Source: Defluviimonas salinarum (lineage in GTDB: Bacteria; Pseudomonadota; Alphaproteobacteria; Rhodobacterales; Rhodobacteraceae). Taken from it: DNA of 64,000 nucleotides. The position numbers and the translations under genes are program-made. Below, piece after piece: positions 26,137-35,628 of this stretch. The stretch is taken from assembly GCF_026013545.1 (NCBI RefSeq), contig NZ_JAPDOG010000008.1, positions 62,001 through 126,000 on the forward strand, written 5' to 3'. Numbering within the stretch: the stretch's first letter is position 1; every line of letters starts with the position of its first letter. Under the pieces are notes generated by a model. It had not been told where the DNA came from and searched no databases. It worked only from the letters and a program-made list of their open reading frames with translations.

Positions 26137-26661
26137 TTATCCGGCGCAGCGCTTCTCGGCTTCGTCGAGTGCCGCGCTGATGCCGAGCAGCGAGAACGTG
26201 TCCTTGGTCTCGGTACCGCGGCTCGAATGGGCTGTCACGATGGCGGAGGCGCCGGCCTTCAGCGCGGCGATGATCTTTGCATCCTCGTCCTTCGAGCCCG
26301 ACCAGGCCCATTCGCCCTCGGAGAAGAGGTCGAACTTGGTGCCGCCGATGTCGAGACCCACGGTCGAGCCGTCGGCGAAGGGATAGCCACCGGTGAACGA
26401 GACCTCACCGGCCGCGCCGGGCCGGTAGGTGACGAAGAGCAGGATGTCGCCGCGCCGCACCTCGACGGACTTGCCGTCCTTGGTGTTCACGGTTTCCTTC
26501 GGCGCCGAGACGCCCCAGCATTCCTTCGGGCTTTCCTCGACGAAGACGCTCCAGTCGGTGTCGGCCGCGACCCGGTTGGTGGAGACCTGGCCCAGGGCGG
26601 CCGTCGCCATGCCCAGCGTCAGGAGAGCGGCGCCCGCGATGCGCAGTTTCGATGAAATCAT
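26137..26661 (-). CDS. Invasion-associated locus B (IalB) family periplasmic protein
   Basis: A 174-aa secreted protein: signal peptide to about residue 24 (TAALG), then an IalB-type domain with DWSVFVEESPKECWGVSAP, ILLFVTYRPGAAGEVSFTGG and a C-terminal Cys (KRCAG) that could pair with the Cys in ECWG. In Bartonella IalB affects erythrocyte invasion; in free-living alphaproteobacteria the role is unclear. The ATG at 26661 was chosen for its signal peptide. It is divergent from the asparaginase gene and is probably unrelated to the flagellar genes beside it. Confidence 0.85.
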   Translation of the reverse strand: MISSKLRIAGAALLTLGMATAALGQVSTNRVAADTDWSVFVEESPKECWGVSAPKETVNTKDGKSVEVRRGDILLFVTYRPGAAGEVSFTGGYPFADGSTVGLDIGGTKFDLFSEGEWAWSGSKDEDAKIIAALKAGASAIVTAHSSRGTETKDTFSLLGISAALDEAEKRCAG

Positions 26662-26827
26662 TGTCCTGCAGCCTCCAGCTGTCTGCCTCCGCGCAACCCG
26701 CCGCGGCGCCTCGCCGGCGCCATTTTCTGTGGCGGGACGCATCCCAACTCGATATGGACCTCTTATCCCAGTTCTGCGCCACGGGAAAAGCCCCGGCGGC
26801 AGAAAATCGCGCAACGGTGAGGGCAAG

Positions 26828-27823
26828 ATGGCAGCGATCCCGATGATTGAGCTCTGGCGGGGTGGAATGCTCGAAAGCGTGCATTCCGGCCATGCGGTGA
26901 TCACCGACGAGAAGGGCGAGATCGTCGAGGCCTGGGGCAATCCCGAGGCGGTGATCTTCCCGCGCTCTTCCTGCAAGATGATCCAGGCGCTGCCGCTGAT
27001 CGAGAGCGGCGCGGCCGAGGCGGCGGGGCTCACCGACCGCCAGCTCGCGCTGGCGAGCGCCAGTCATTGCGGCGCGCGGATCCATACCGAGGCGGTGGAG
27101 AGCTGGCTCGCGGATATCGGACTGTCGGAATCCGACCTGATGTGCGGCCCGCAGCTGCCGGACGACCGCGAGGCGAGGAAGGGGCTGATCTGCTCGGAGA
27201 CCGCGCCCTGCCGGCTCCACAACAACTGCTCGGGCAAGCATGCCGGGTTCCTCACGCTCGCGCGGCATCTCAAGGCCGATCTGCGCTATGTCGATGTCGC
27301 GCATCCGGTGCAGCAGGCGGTGAAGGCGGCGTTCGAGGATCTGACCGGGATGACCTCGCCCGGCCACGGGATCGACGGCTGCTCGGCGCCAAATTTCACC
27401 ACCACCGTGCATGGCCTCGCCCGCGCGATGTCGCGGTTCGCCACCGCGCGCGAGGATGGCGACGCCCGGTCGCGCGCCGCCCACCGGCTGGTGCGGGCCA
27501 CGACGGCGCATCCCGAGATGGTGCTCGGCGAGCGGGGGAGCTGCACGCGGCTGATGCGGGCGATGGAGGGGCGGGTCTCGGTCAAATACGGCGCCGAGGC
27601 GGTCTATGTGGCGGTGATTCCGGAAAAGCGCATGGGCATCGCGCTGAAGATCCTCGACGGGCAAGTCCAGGCGGCGCAGTCGGCGATCACGGCGCTGCTG
27701 GTGCGCTCGGGCGTCCTCGACCGCGGCCATCCGGTGGTCGGCAGCTACCTCACCGACCCGGTCCTGAGCCGGGCCGGCGAGGTCGTGGGCGAATACCGGC
27801 TCGGCGCCGGTTTCGCGAACTGA
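26828..27823 (+). CDS. Rhizobium-type L-asparaginase (class 3)
   Basis: Hydrolyses L-asparagine to aspartate and ammonia. The 331-aa protein matches the Rhizobium etli AnsA/ReAV family rather than the E. coli classes: an SxxK motif at Ser47-Lys50 (FPRSSCK), Ser79 in ASASHCG, a CxxK site at Cys134-Lys137 (NNCSGKH) and GIDGCSAPNF near residue 188. From memory these sit one residue before the ReAV positions (S48/K51, S80, C135/K138, C189), covering both catalytic dyads and the metal-site cysteines. The ATG at 26828 begins MAAIPMIELWRGG; longer readings run into the IalB gene. It ends 4 nt before the convergent YCII gene. Confidence 0.9.
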   Translation: MAAIPMIELWRGGMLESVHSGHAVITDEKGEIVEAWGNPEAVIFPRSSCKMIQALPLIESGAAEAAGLTDRQLALASASHCGARIHTEAVESWLADIGLSESDLMCGPQLPDDREARKGLICSETAPCRLHNNCSGKHAGFLTLARHLKADLRYVDVAHPVQQAVKAAFEDLTGMTSPGHGIDGCSAPNFTTTVHGLARAMSRFATAREDGDARSRAAHRLVRATTAHPEMVLGERGSCTRLMRAMEGRVSVKYGAEAVYVAVIPEKRMGIALKILDGQVQAAQSAITALLVRSGVLDRGHPVVGSYLTDPVLSRAGEVVGEYRLGAGFAN

Positions 27824-27827
27824 TCGG

Positions 27828-28139
27828 TCACATGTCCATCGCTTCGGCGACCTCGACCGATCCGCCGACTTCGAGGATCGGGCAGCCCTTGGCCATCGCG
27901 ACGGCCTTGTCGATCGACGCGGCGTTGACGAGCGAATAGCCCGAAAGCGGATTGGCGCCGCCGTTCGGCGCGACGCCCGAGGCGGAAACGGTCTGCGAAG
28001 GTCCCACCGGGTTGCCGCCGTCGACGACGGCGGAGCCCATGCCCGCGAACCAGTCGGTCCAGGCCTTCATCACCTTCGCGCCCTCCTCGGGCGTCTCGGG
28101 CATCTTGCCGCCGTGATAGGCGAATACGAACTTCGGCAT
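27828..28139 (-). CDS. YCII-related (DGPF-type) small protein
   Basis: A 103-aa single-domain protein with a ferredoxin-like fold typical of YCII/DGPF proteins (PKFVFAYHGGKMPETPEEGAKVMKAWTDWFAGMG at the N-terminus, written here only in outline, and a C-terminal helix KAVAMAKGCPIL). Biochemical function is unknown; such genes often accompany ArsR regulators and SRPBCC proteins, as here. GGGAGGAACCG precedes the ATG. It is the third gene of arsR-SRPBCC-YCII, 18 nt after the second. Confidence 0.82.
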   Translation of the reverse strand: MPKFVFAYHGGKMPETPEEGAKVMKAWTDWFAGMGSAVVDGGNPVGPSQTVSASGVAPNGGANPLSGYSLVNAASIDKAVAMAKGCPILEVGGSVEVAEAMDM

Positions 28140-28157
28140 CGGTTCCTCCCTTAGGGT

Positions 28158-28595
28158 TCAGGCCGGGGCGAAGCGGCGCTCCAGCTTCTTCAGGCTCGAT
28201 GTCCAGCCTTCGGTGTGGCGCTGTGCCGCCTCGTCGTCCGGCAGGCCCACATGGTCGAGCACGAGCCGCACCCGGCCCGGTCCGAGCGGTTCGAGGCCGA
28301 GCGTGACATGGCTTTCGGGGCCGCGCCGGTCGGCCTCGTCATGCCAGGCCCAGGTGAAGCCGACCGAGGTCTGCGGCCGGACATGGGTGACCCGGCCCGA
28401 GACCTTGTAGCGCTGGCCCTCGGGGCCGGCCATTACCGAATACCACGGGCCCTCGCGGGTGAAGTCGAGCGCGTGTTCGGGCACGCTCAGGCCCTCCGGG
28501 CCCCACCATTGCAAGAGGCCGGCGGGGGTGGTGATGAAGTCCCAGATCTCGTTGAGCGTCGCGTCGAGGTCGCGGGTCAGGCGCAGGTCGGACAT
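28158..28595 (-). CDS. SRPBCC (AHSA1-like) domain protein
   Basis: A 145-aa START/Bet v1-like protein with the AHSA1 pattern: DLDATLNEIWDFITTPAGLLQWWGPEG at the N-terminus and LVLDHVGLPDDEAAQRHTEGW near the C-terminus. These proteins form a hydrophobic cavity; the ligand here is unknown. Its start shares one base with the arsR stop (TGATG), so the two are translationally coupled, a common ArsR-SRPBCC pairing. Confidence 0.88.
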   Translation of the reverse strand: MSDLRLTRDLDATLNEIWDFITTPAGLLQWWGPEGLSVPEHALDFTREGPWYSVMAGPEGQRYKVSGRVTHVRPQTSVGFTWAWHDEADRRGPESHVTLGLEPLGPGRVRLVLDHVGLPDDEAAQRHTEGWTSSLKKLERRFAPA

Positions 28596-28924
28596 CAGCG
28601 GCTCTCCTTCCTTCGGTTTCGGATGGCGGCTTCCAGCCGGTCGAGGCTTCCTTCCCAGAAGTCGCGATGCGCAATCGCCCAGGCGGAGATCGCCTGCAGC
28701 GGCTCTGGCGTGACCGCGTAAATGCGCCGCTGGCCGTCGATGCGCTGGGTAACGACGCCGGCCTCGCGCAGAACCTTGAGGTGGCGCGAGATCGCCGGCG
28801 CGGTGATGTCGGCGATGTCCGCCAGCTCGCCCGCGGATTGCTCGCCCTCGGCCAGCAGGCGCTCGACGATGGCGAAGCGGGTCGGGTCGGCGAGCGCGGC
28901 GAAGAGGTCGGGAAGTCGGGTCAT
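28595..28924 (-). CDS. ArsR-family transcriptional regulator
   Basis: A 109-aa winged-helix repressor: FAALADPTRFAIVERLLAEG, then the recognition-helix region ITAPAISRHLKVLREAGVV and the wing QRIDGQRRIYAV. It lacks the Cys-rich metal site of arsenic-type ArsR, so it is likely a non-metal member. The AT-rich repeats 22-46 bp upstream (28946-28970) are a likely operator for autoregulation of the three-gene operon. Confidence 0.9.
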   Translation of the reverse strand: MTRLPDLFAALADPTRFAIVERLLAEGEQSAGELADIADITAPAISRHLKVLREAGVVTQRIDGQRRIYAVTPEPLQAISAWAIAHRDFWEGSLDRLEAAIRNRRKESR

Positions 28925-28945
28925 GGGTTGATTATTTCCGATTCT

Positions 28946-28970
28946 GTTAATTAACGCAAATGTTAATTAC
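28946..28970. promoter_or_regulatory. Probable ArsR operator/promoter repeats
   Basis: A perfect 10-bp palindrome GTTAATTAAC (28946-28955) is followed 16 bp later by the near copy GTTAATTAC (28962-28970). The block is strikingly AT-rich against its surroundings and sits 22-46 bp before the arsR start, where an autoregulatory site is expected. Confidence 0.6.
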
Positions 28971-29094
28971 ATGCGAACGTCCGGTGATCCGGCGGAGCGC
29001 CCGTTCCGGGCGCATGGCCTTCCTCTCGCGCCCGCCGCGGGGCGGCGGGCACTCGGATTGCCGCGGGCGGAGGGGGGGGCGGCAGAAGCGGCCG

Positions 29095-29967
29095 TCAGGC
29101 GAAGTCGGTGACGGCGTAGCCCTGGATGTAAAGGAGCGAGGTGAGATCGCCGTGGTTGATGCGGATCTCGCACTGGGCGGCGACCGAGGGCTTGGCGTGG
29201 AGCGCGACGCCGGCGCCGGCGAGGCCGAGCATGCCGAGATCGTTGGCGCCGTCGCCGACCGCCATCACCGCGTCATGGCCGATGCCGAGACGCGCCGAGA
29301 TCTCGCGCAGCGCTGCCATCTTGGCCTCGCGACCGAGGATCGGACGGGCGACATCGCCGGTGAGCCGGCCGTCGGCGGCGAGGAGCGTGTTGGCGCGGTG
29401 TTCGTCGAAGCCGAGATGGGCGGCGACCGCCGTGGTGAAGGCGGTGAAACCGCCCGAGACCAGCGCTGCGTAGCCGCCGTTGGCCTTCATCGTCGCGATC
29501 AGCTCGCGCCCGCCGGGCGTGTAGGTCATGCGGGTCGCGAGCACCTCGTCGATCACCGATTCGGGCAGGCCCTCGAGCAGGCCGACGCGTTCCAGAAGCG
29601 CGCCCTCGAAATCCAGCTCGCCGTTCATCGCGCGAGCGGTGATCCCTGCCACGCGTGCCCCCACACCCGCCATGTCGGCGAGCTCGTCGATGCATTCCTG
29701 GCCGATCATGGTCGAATCCATGTCGGCCAGCAGCATCGTCTTGCGCCGCCCCTCGGCCCTTTGCACGACGAGGTCGAAGCCGAGCGCCTGCAGCCCCTCC
29801 CAGGCCTCCCAACGGTTCGCGGGCATGGCGGGCAGCGCGAATTCCGCGGCGATTCCGGGGTTGAGCCAGACCGCCTCGCCGCCGCCCCAGGCGTCGCGCA
29901 GGGCTTCGACCGTGGCGCGGGACAGGTCGGCGCGGGTGGGGTTGGCGAGAAGCGTTGCGACATGCAT
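29095..29967 (-). CDS. serB: Phosphoserine phosphatase SerB
   Basis: Last step of serine synthesis: O-phosphoserine to serine. The 290-aa protein has an N-terminal ACT-like region (to about residue 80) and a HAD phosphatase domain with motif I DMDSTMI (about 84-90), motif II SGGF and motif [12 protein letters not shown]. The ATG at 29967 is preferred to a TTG two codons upstream. It is divergent from serC-serA across 154 bp, so the whole pathway from 3-phosphoglycerate lies together. Confidence 0.95.
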   Translation of the reverse strand: MHVATLLANPTRADLSRATVEALRDAWGGGEAVWLNPGIAAEFALPAMPANRWEAWEGLQALGFDLVVQRAEGRRKTMLLADMDSTMIGQECIDELADMAGVGARVAGITARAMNGELDFEGALLERVGLLEGLPESVIDEVLATRMTYTPGGRELIATMKANGGYAALVSGGFTAFTTAVAAHLGFDEHRANTLLAADGRLTGDVARPILGREAKMAALREISARLGIGHDAVMAVGDGANDLGMLGLAGAGVALHAKPSVAAQCEIRINHGDLTSLLYIQGYAVTDFA

Positions 29968-30036
29968 GGGCAAGTTTCCGATAGTGGATTATGGGTGTCG
30001 TTTTTTGTGGCTCAAGCGGCGCTTTAGATCACTTTT

Positions 30037-30121
30037 CCGGCTTGTGCCAGTCTCCGCACCTCTCTATCTCCGGCGGTGGGACACCCCTCCCCAACGAGGG
30101 GCGCTTATCTGGAAGGATACC
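30037..30121 (+). ncRNA. Candidate serC leader RNA (cis-regulatory)
   Basis: The stretch before serC can form several hairpins: GGC-TTGT-GCC (30039-30048), then two that compete for the same bases: GGTG/CACC (30075-30078 with 30082-30085) and CCCCT/AGGGG (30084-30088 with 30097-30101). The second lies about 20 nt before the serC start. A conserved serC leader motif is known from Rhodobacterales serC-serA operons, and position and lineage fit it. I matched it from memory, not by a covariance search. Confidence 0.5.
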
Positions 30122-31279
<1,158 letters not shown>

Positions 31280-31294
31280 CCCCCGAGCGATTGC

Positions 31295-31316
31295 CCCCCG
31301 CCACGGGCGGGGGTTT
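31295..31316 (+). terminator. Intercistronic hairpin between serC and serA
   Basis: An 8-bp perfect GC stem (31295-31302 with 31306-31313) with a 3-nt loop is followed by TTT. The T-run is short, so it may attenuate serA transcription or protect the serC end of the mRNA rather than terminate fully. Confidence 0.5.
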
Positions 31317-31365
31317 CCCCAAGGTTTTCCGCCCGCGTGGCGGACAGATGACAGGACCCCAGATC

Positions 31366-32961
31366 ATGGCCCCGAAAGTTCTCGTATCCGACAAGCTCAG
31401 CGAAACCGCCGTCCAGATCTTCCGCGACCGCGGCGTCGAGGTCGACTACCTGCCCGACCTCGGCAAGGACAAGGACAAGCTCCTCGACGTGATCGGCCAG
31501 TATGACGGCCTCGCGATCCGCTCGGCGACCAAGGTGACGGAGAAGATCCTCGCCGCCGCCGGCAATCTCAAGGTGATCGGCCGCGCCGGGATCGGCGTCG
31601 ACAATGTCGACATCCCGGCCGCCTCGAAGAAAGGCGTGATCGTGATGAACACGCCCTTCGGCAACTCGGTCACCACCGCCGAACACGCCATCGCGATGAT
31701 GTTCGCCGTCGCTCGGCAACTGCCCGAGGCGAGCGTCTCCACCCATGCCGGCAAGTGGGAGAAGAACCGCTTCATGGGGGTGGAGCTCTTCAACAAGACG
31801 CTCGGCGTGATCGGCGCCGGCAACATCGGCTCGATCGTCTGCGACCGGGCGCTGGGCCTCCATATGAAGGTCGTGGCCTATGACCCGTTCCTCTCGGAGG
31901 AGCGCGCCAAGGCGATGGGCGTGACCAAGGTCGAGCTCGACGAGCTGCTCGCCCGCGCCGATTTCATCACGCTGCATGTGCCGCTGACCGACAAGACCCG
32001 CAACATCCTCTCGGCCGAGAACATCGCCAAGACGAAGAAGGGCGTGCGGATCATTAACTGCGCCCGCGGCGGGCTCGTCGACGAGGGCGCGCTGGCCGAG
32101 GCGCTGACCAACGGCCAGGTCGCCGGTGCCGCCTTCGACGTCTTCGAGGTGGAACCCGCGACCGAAAGCCCGCTCTTCCACCTGCCGAACGTCGTGGTGA
32201 CCCCGCATCTCGGCGCGGCGACGACCGAGGCGCAGGAGAACGTGGCGCTTCAGGTGGCCGAGCAGATGTCGGACTATCTTCTGACCGGGGCGGTGCAGAA
32301 CGCGCTGAACATGCCCTCGGTCACGGCGGAAGAGGCCGCGGTCATGGGGCCGTGGCTGAAGCTCGCCCAGCATCTCGGCGCCTTCGCGGGCCAGCTCACC
32401 GACGAGCCGATCAAGGCGATCAACGTGCTCTATGACGGCTGCGTCAGCCACATGAACCTCGAGGCGCTGAACTGCGCCGCGATCGCGGGCATCATGGCGG
32501 CGACCAACCCGGACGTGAACATGGTCTCGGCCCCGATCATCGCACGCGAGCGCGGCGTCAAGATCGCCACGACCCGGCAGGAAAAGGGCGGTGTCTTCGA
32601 GGGCTACATGAAGCTTACCGTGGTGACCGACAGGCGCGAACGCTCGATCGCCGGGACGGTCTTCTCGGACGGCAAGCCGCGCTTCATCCAGATCAAGGGC
32701 ATCAACATCGACGCCGAGATCGGGGCGCACATGCTTTACACCACGAACGAGGACGTGCCGGGCATCATCGGCACGCTCGGCCACACGCTCGGCAACGCCG
32801 GGGTAAACATTGCCAACTTCACCCTCGGCCGTGCGGCACAGGGCGGCGACGCCATCGCGCTGCTCTATCTCGACGAGGCGCCGAAGGTGGAGGTGCTGCG
32901 GGCACTGGAGGCAACCGGCAAGTTCAGCCAGGTCAAGCCGCTGGTGTTCGACGTGGCCTGA
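31366..32961 (+). CDS. serA: D-3-phosphoglycerate dehydrogenase SerA
   Basis: First committed step of serine synthesis: NAD-dependent oxidation of 3-phosphoglycerate. The 531-aa protein is the long form: substrate domain, Rossmann domain (GVIGAGNIGSIVCDRALGL near 148-166), catalytic Arg/Glu/His blocks (CARGGLVDEGAL, TPHLGAATTEAQ), an intervening ASB-type domain (about 315-450) and a C-terminal ACT domain (EDVPGIIGTLGHTLGNAGVN) for allosteric control. The start MAPKVLVSDKL at 31366 was chosen over an ATG six codons upstream because it gives the family N-terminus. Confidence 0.96.
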   Translation: MAPKVLVSDKLSETAVQIFRDRGVEVDYLPDLGKDKDKLLDVIGQYDGLAIRSATKVTEKILAAAGNLKVIGRAGIGVDNVDIPAASKKGVIVMNTPFGNSVTTAEHAIAMMFAVARQLPEASVSTHAGKWEKNRFMGVELFNKTLGVIGAGNIGSIVCDRALGLHMKVVAYDPFLSEERAKAMGVTKVELDELLARADFITLHVPLTDKTRNILSAENIAKTKKGVRIINCARGGLVDEGALAEALTNGQVAGAAFDVFEVEPATESPLFHLPNVVVTPHLGAATTEAQENVALQVAEQMSDYLLTGAVQNALNMPSVTAEEAAVMGPWLKLAQHLGAFAGQLTDEPIKAINVLYDGCVSHMNLEALNCAAIAGIMAATNPDVNMVSAPIIARERGVKIATTRQEKGGVFEGYMKLTVVTDRRERSIAGTVFSDGKPRFIQIKGINIDAEIGAHMLYTTNEDVPGIIGTLGHTLGNAGVNIANFTLGRAAQGGDAIALLYLDEAPKVEVLRALEATGKFSQVKPLVFDVA

Positions 32962-32969
32962 GACACCGG

Positions 32970-32994
32970 GCCGGCGCCATTTCGTGGCGCCGGC
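32970..32994 (+). terminator. Hairpin after serA
   Basis: A perfect 10-bp stem (32970-32979 with 32985-32994) with a 5-nt TTTCG loop begins 9 nt after the serA stop. No T-run follows, so intrinsic termination is uncertain, but the placement between convergent genes suggests transcript-end formation. Confidence 0.55.
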
Positions 32995-33059
32995 ACATCG
33001 GATACCAGAGAAACGCCGCCGCCGTCACCGCCCTGAACGAGGCCGTGCGACCATGCGCG

Positions 33060-33953
33060 TCAGCGATCTTCCTGCCGCCCGCCGCGATCCCTCGCGCTCC
33101 GAAGCGCCTTGATCACGGCGGCGGTTTCCTCAGACCCGTACCCGGCGTCCTGCGCCCGCCGCACCCAGTTGCACAGCAGGTCTGGAAGTTCGCTGTTGAT
33201 TCCAGCGTCCTTCGCCTGTTGCCGCATCCGGGTCACCGCGCTGCCGGCAACGTCGACCGTGGCGCCGCCCTTGCTGACATGCGCGAAGCTTTCTGCGCTG
33301 ATGGTTTGCGTCAGCGGAACCGACCGGTCGCCCGCGGGCAGGAGCGCGGTGAACGCCTCAACCGGCACGCCTTCGGCCTCGCAGACCATGGCGCCATGAA
33401 TCGAGCCGAAGATGATGCCCGTCAATCGCGACAGGAATGCCAGATCGAGCGTCGACGCCGCCCGGATGTTCGCCCCCAGATAGCGCAGGTCGCCGGCGAG
33501 CGGCTGCAGGTCGGCCCGGCTCGCCTCGAACGCAGCCGCCGGGCCCGCCACCAGCATGAGCCCCTTGGGCGTTCCGATGTCGCCGGGCCAGCAGAGGATC
33601 GCGCCGTCCAGATAGGCGGCGCCATGAGCGCCGAACCATGCTTCGCCTCCCGCTGCCTCCCGCGGTGTTCCGGTGCTCAGCTGGATGACGGTTCGGCCCT
33701 TGAGCGCGGAGCCGACATCGGGCTGTTCGAACAGACCGGCGGTCGACTGGTAGTCCGGGATGCAGACGATGGTCCGGGGGCTGGCCGAGACGGCCGCGCC
33801 CAGTGTCGCGGCGCCTTCGGCGCCCGCCGCCACGAGGGGCCGCATCTTCTCGGGCGAGCGGTTCCACACGGTCACGTCCCGCCCTGCCGCAATGAGCGTT
33901 CGGGCAAGCGCCGAGCCCATCGCCCCCAATCCCACCACTGTAATGTCGCTCAT
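33060..33953 (-). CDS. NAD(P)-binding oxidoreductase, imine reductase-like (6PGDH superfamily)
   Basis: A 297-aa protein: N-terminal Rossmann domain with GLGAMGSALARTL (about residues 8-20) and NRSPEKM, which favours NADPH, then a helical C-terminal dimerisation domain. The catalytic Lys of beta-hydroxyacid dehydrogenases (GxxxxxK...N) is not visible; the equivalent stretch reads STLDLAFLSRL, as in imine reductases/reductive aminases. The true substrate is unknown. The ATG at 33953 follows GAGGGAG; longer readings overlap the divergent promoter. It faces the DMSP lyase gene across 131 bp. Confidence 0.8.
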   Translation of the reverse strand: MSDITVVGLGAMGSALARTLIAAGRDVTVWNRSPEKMRPLVAAGAEGAATLGAAVSASPRTIVCIPDYQSTAGLFEQPDVGSALKGRTVIQLSTGTPREAAGGEAWFGAHGAAYLDGAILCWPGDIGTPKGLMLVAGPAAAFEASRADLQPLAGDLRYLGANIRAASTLDLAFLSRLTGIIFGSIHGAMVCEAEGVPVEAFTALLPAGDRSVPLTQTISAESFAHVSKGGATVDVAGSAVTRMRQQAKDAGINSELPDLLCNWVRRAQDAGYGSEETAAVIKALRSARDRGGRQEDR

Positions 33954-34084
33954 CTCCCTCTCCCGATCATTTCCGCAGAAGATTCTAACAGATGCGACGC
34001 CTTTCTGTCGCTCGCGATGCAGCGGTGGCGCCGGTTCCGGCACAATGCTCGGTCCGTTTTACCCTCGCGAATAGGACGCGCCCG

Positions 34085-34693
34085 ATGCACCCGCCCGCCT
34101 TCGACGCCCTTCTCGACGCCCTCGCGTCCATCTACCGGTCCGAGGGCCGCGAGGCGGCCGACCGTACCGCGCAGGCGCTGGTGACGACGCCTGCGCCCGA
34201 GGCTTTCGCGCTGCAGCCGCCCTGCGCGCTCGATGGGCTGATGCGCGACCTGCTCGCAACCTCCGCGCATCCGGCCGCCGCAGCGATCCTCGCCGCGCAG
34301 GACCTGATCCCCTGGGGCACCAACCCGGTCGCCGACCGGATGAGCGACTCTGCTGCGGCGATCTGCGCCGTGACCACGCTGATGGGCCCCGACGGGCCGA
34401 TCCCCGCGCCCGACCTCCGGCTCGGCCTCTTCTACCAGCGGCCGAACAGCTATTACGCGCTCCACAACCACGATGCCGACGAGACCTATGTGATCCTCGC
34501 CGGACAGGCCTTCTGGACCGCGGGCGAGGACCGGCGGATGCGGGTGCCCGGTGACATGATTCACCATCCGAGCCTGATGCCGCATGCCTTCCGTACAGGC
34601 TCCGAAGGCGTCCTTGCGCTCTGGCGCTGGTCGGGCGACGTGAACACCCATTCCTACGCCTTCCTCGACGACCCCGAGGAGCTGATCGCCTGA
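34085..34693 (+). CDS. dddQ: Cupin-type dimethylsulfoniopropionate lyase, DddQ-like
   Basis: Cleaves DMSP to dimethyl sulfide and acrylate with a metal in a cupin barrel. The ATG at 34085 gives 202 aa, the DddQ length. An N-terminal helical part (to about residue 85) precedes the cupin, which shows YYALHNHDADETY and, later, HPSLMPHAF. Tyr124, His127, His129, Glu133, Tyr135, His167 and Trp182 are each four residues beyond the positions I recall for Ruegeria lacuscaerulensis DddQ (Y120, H123, H125, E129, Y131, H163, W178), so metal ligands and catalytic Tyr are all present. DddL and DddW are the alternatives; length and spacing favour DddQ. No acrylate-utilisation gene is adjacent. Confidence 0.82.
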   Translation: MHPPAFDALLDALASIYRSEGREAADRTAQALVTTPAPEAFALQPPCALDGLMRDLLATSAHPAAAAILAAQDLIPWGTNPVADRMSDSAAAICAVTTLMGPDGPIPAPDLRLGLFYQRPNSYYALHNHDADETYVILAGQAFWTAGEDRRMRVPGDMIHHPSLMPHAFRTGSEGVLALWRWSGDVNTHSYAFLDDPEELIA

Positions 34694-34758
34694 TCCGGCG
34701 ATTGCCTCCCGGCCCGCGCCCGCGATAGGGTCCGCCCGAGGCACCCGGACGGACGACC

Positions 34759-35499
34759 ATGCGGACCTATGCGATCGGCGACATTCACGGCCATCTCGAC
34801 AAGCTCGAAGCGGCGCATCGGTTGATTGCCGAGGATCGGGCGCGGGTGGGCGACGCGGCGGCACCCGTGGTTCACATCGGCGACCTCGTCGACCGCGGCC
34901 CCGACAGTCGGGGCGTTCTCGACTTCCTGCTGCACGGGCAAGCCTCCGGTGCGCCCTGGGTGGTGCTCAGGGGCAATCACGACCGCATGTTCGCCGAGTT
35001 CCTCAACGATCCGGACAGTCACGATCCGGGCCTGCGCGTGAGTCTCCACTGGGTCAGCCGCAACCTCGGCGGAGCGGCAACCCTCGCGTCCTACGGCATC
35101 GAGAATATCGATGAACGGCTGCTCTTCGACCTCCACCGGGAGGCGTCGGCCCGCGTGCCCGGGCGTCACGCCGCCTTCCTGCGCGCGCTGCCGAACTCCT
35201 ATCGGCGCGGGCGGACCGTCTTCGTGCACGCGGGCATCCGCCCGGGCATCCCTCTGGAGGAGCAGCGCGAGGACGATCTGCTCTGGATCCGGGGCGAGTT
35301 CCTCGACGATCCGCGCGACCACGGCGCGCTCGTGGTGCATGGCCACACGCCGGTGGATGTCGCGACGCATTATGGCAACCGGCTGAACATCGACACTGGG
35401 GCCGGCTACGGCCGCGCGTTGACCGCGGTCGTGATCGAAGGGGACCGGGTCTGGCGGCTCGGCGCCGACGGGCGCACCGAGATCGTGCCGACGTGTTGA
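34759..35499 (+). CDS. Serine/threonine-type metallophosphoesterase
   Basis: A 246-aa calcineurin-like phosphatase of the bacterial PPP type. All signature blocks are present: GDIHGH near residue 7, GDLVDRGPDS near 41, RGNHD near 71, and HGHT near 194, which together build the two-metal site. There is no signal peptide or membrane segment, so it is cytoplasmic. Substrate (phosphoprotein or a nucleotide such as Ap4A) cannot be told from sequence. It begins 65 nt after dddQ on the same strand. Confidence 0.88.
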   Translation: MRTYAIGDIHGHLDKLEAAHRLIAEDRARVGDAAAPVVHIGDLVDRGPDSRGVLDFLLHGQASGAPWVVLRGNHDRMFAEFLNDPDSHDPGLRVSLHWVSRNLGGAATLASYGIENIDERLLFDLHREASARVPGRHAAFLRALPNSYRRGRTVFVHAGIRPGIPLEEQREDDLLWIRGEFLDDPRDHGALVVHGHTPVDVATHYGNRLNIDTGAGYGRALTAVVIEGDRVWRLGADGRTEIVPTC

Positions 35500-35628
35500 C
35501 ACCCGCGGGATCAGGACGACGCGCGGCCGGGACGGGATCTTGCAGGTCGCGCCGCGTCGGGGCCTGATCGGAGGGATGATGCCGGATTGTGCCTCGACGA
35601 TTGCGACCGCAACGCCTGGTGGCCCGGC

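Noticed and set aside
28947-28966. TTAA ... TTAA before arsR as a fifth CtrA box
   Set aside because: The spacing between the halves is 8 bases, not 7, and the surrounding direct repeats fit an ArsR operator better.
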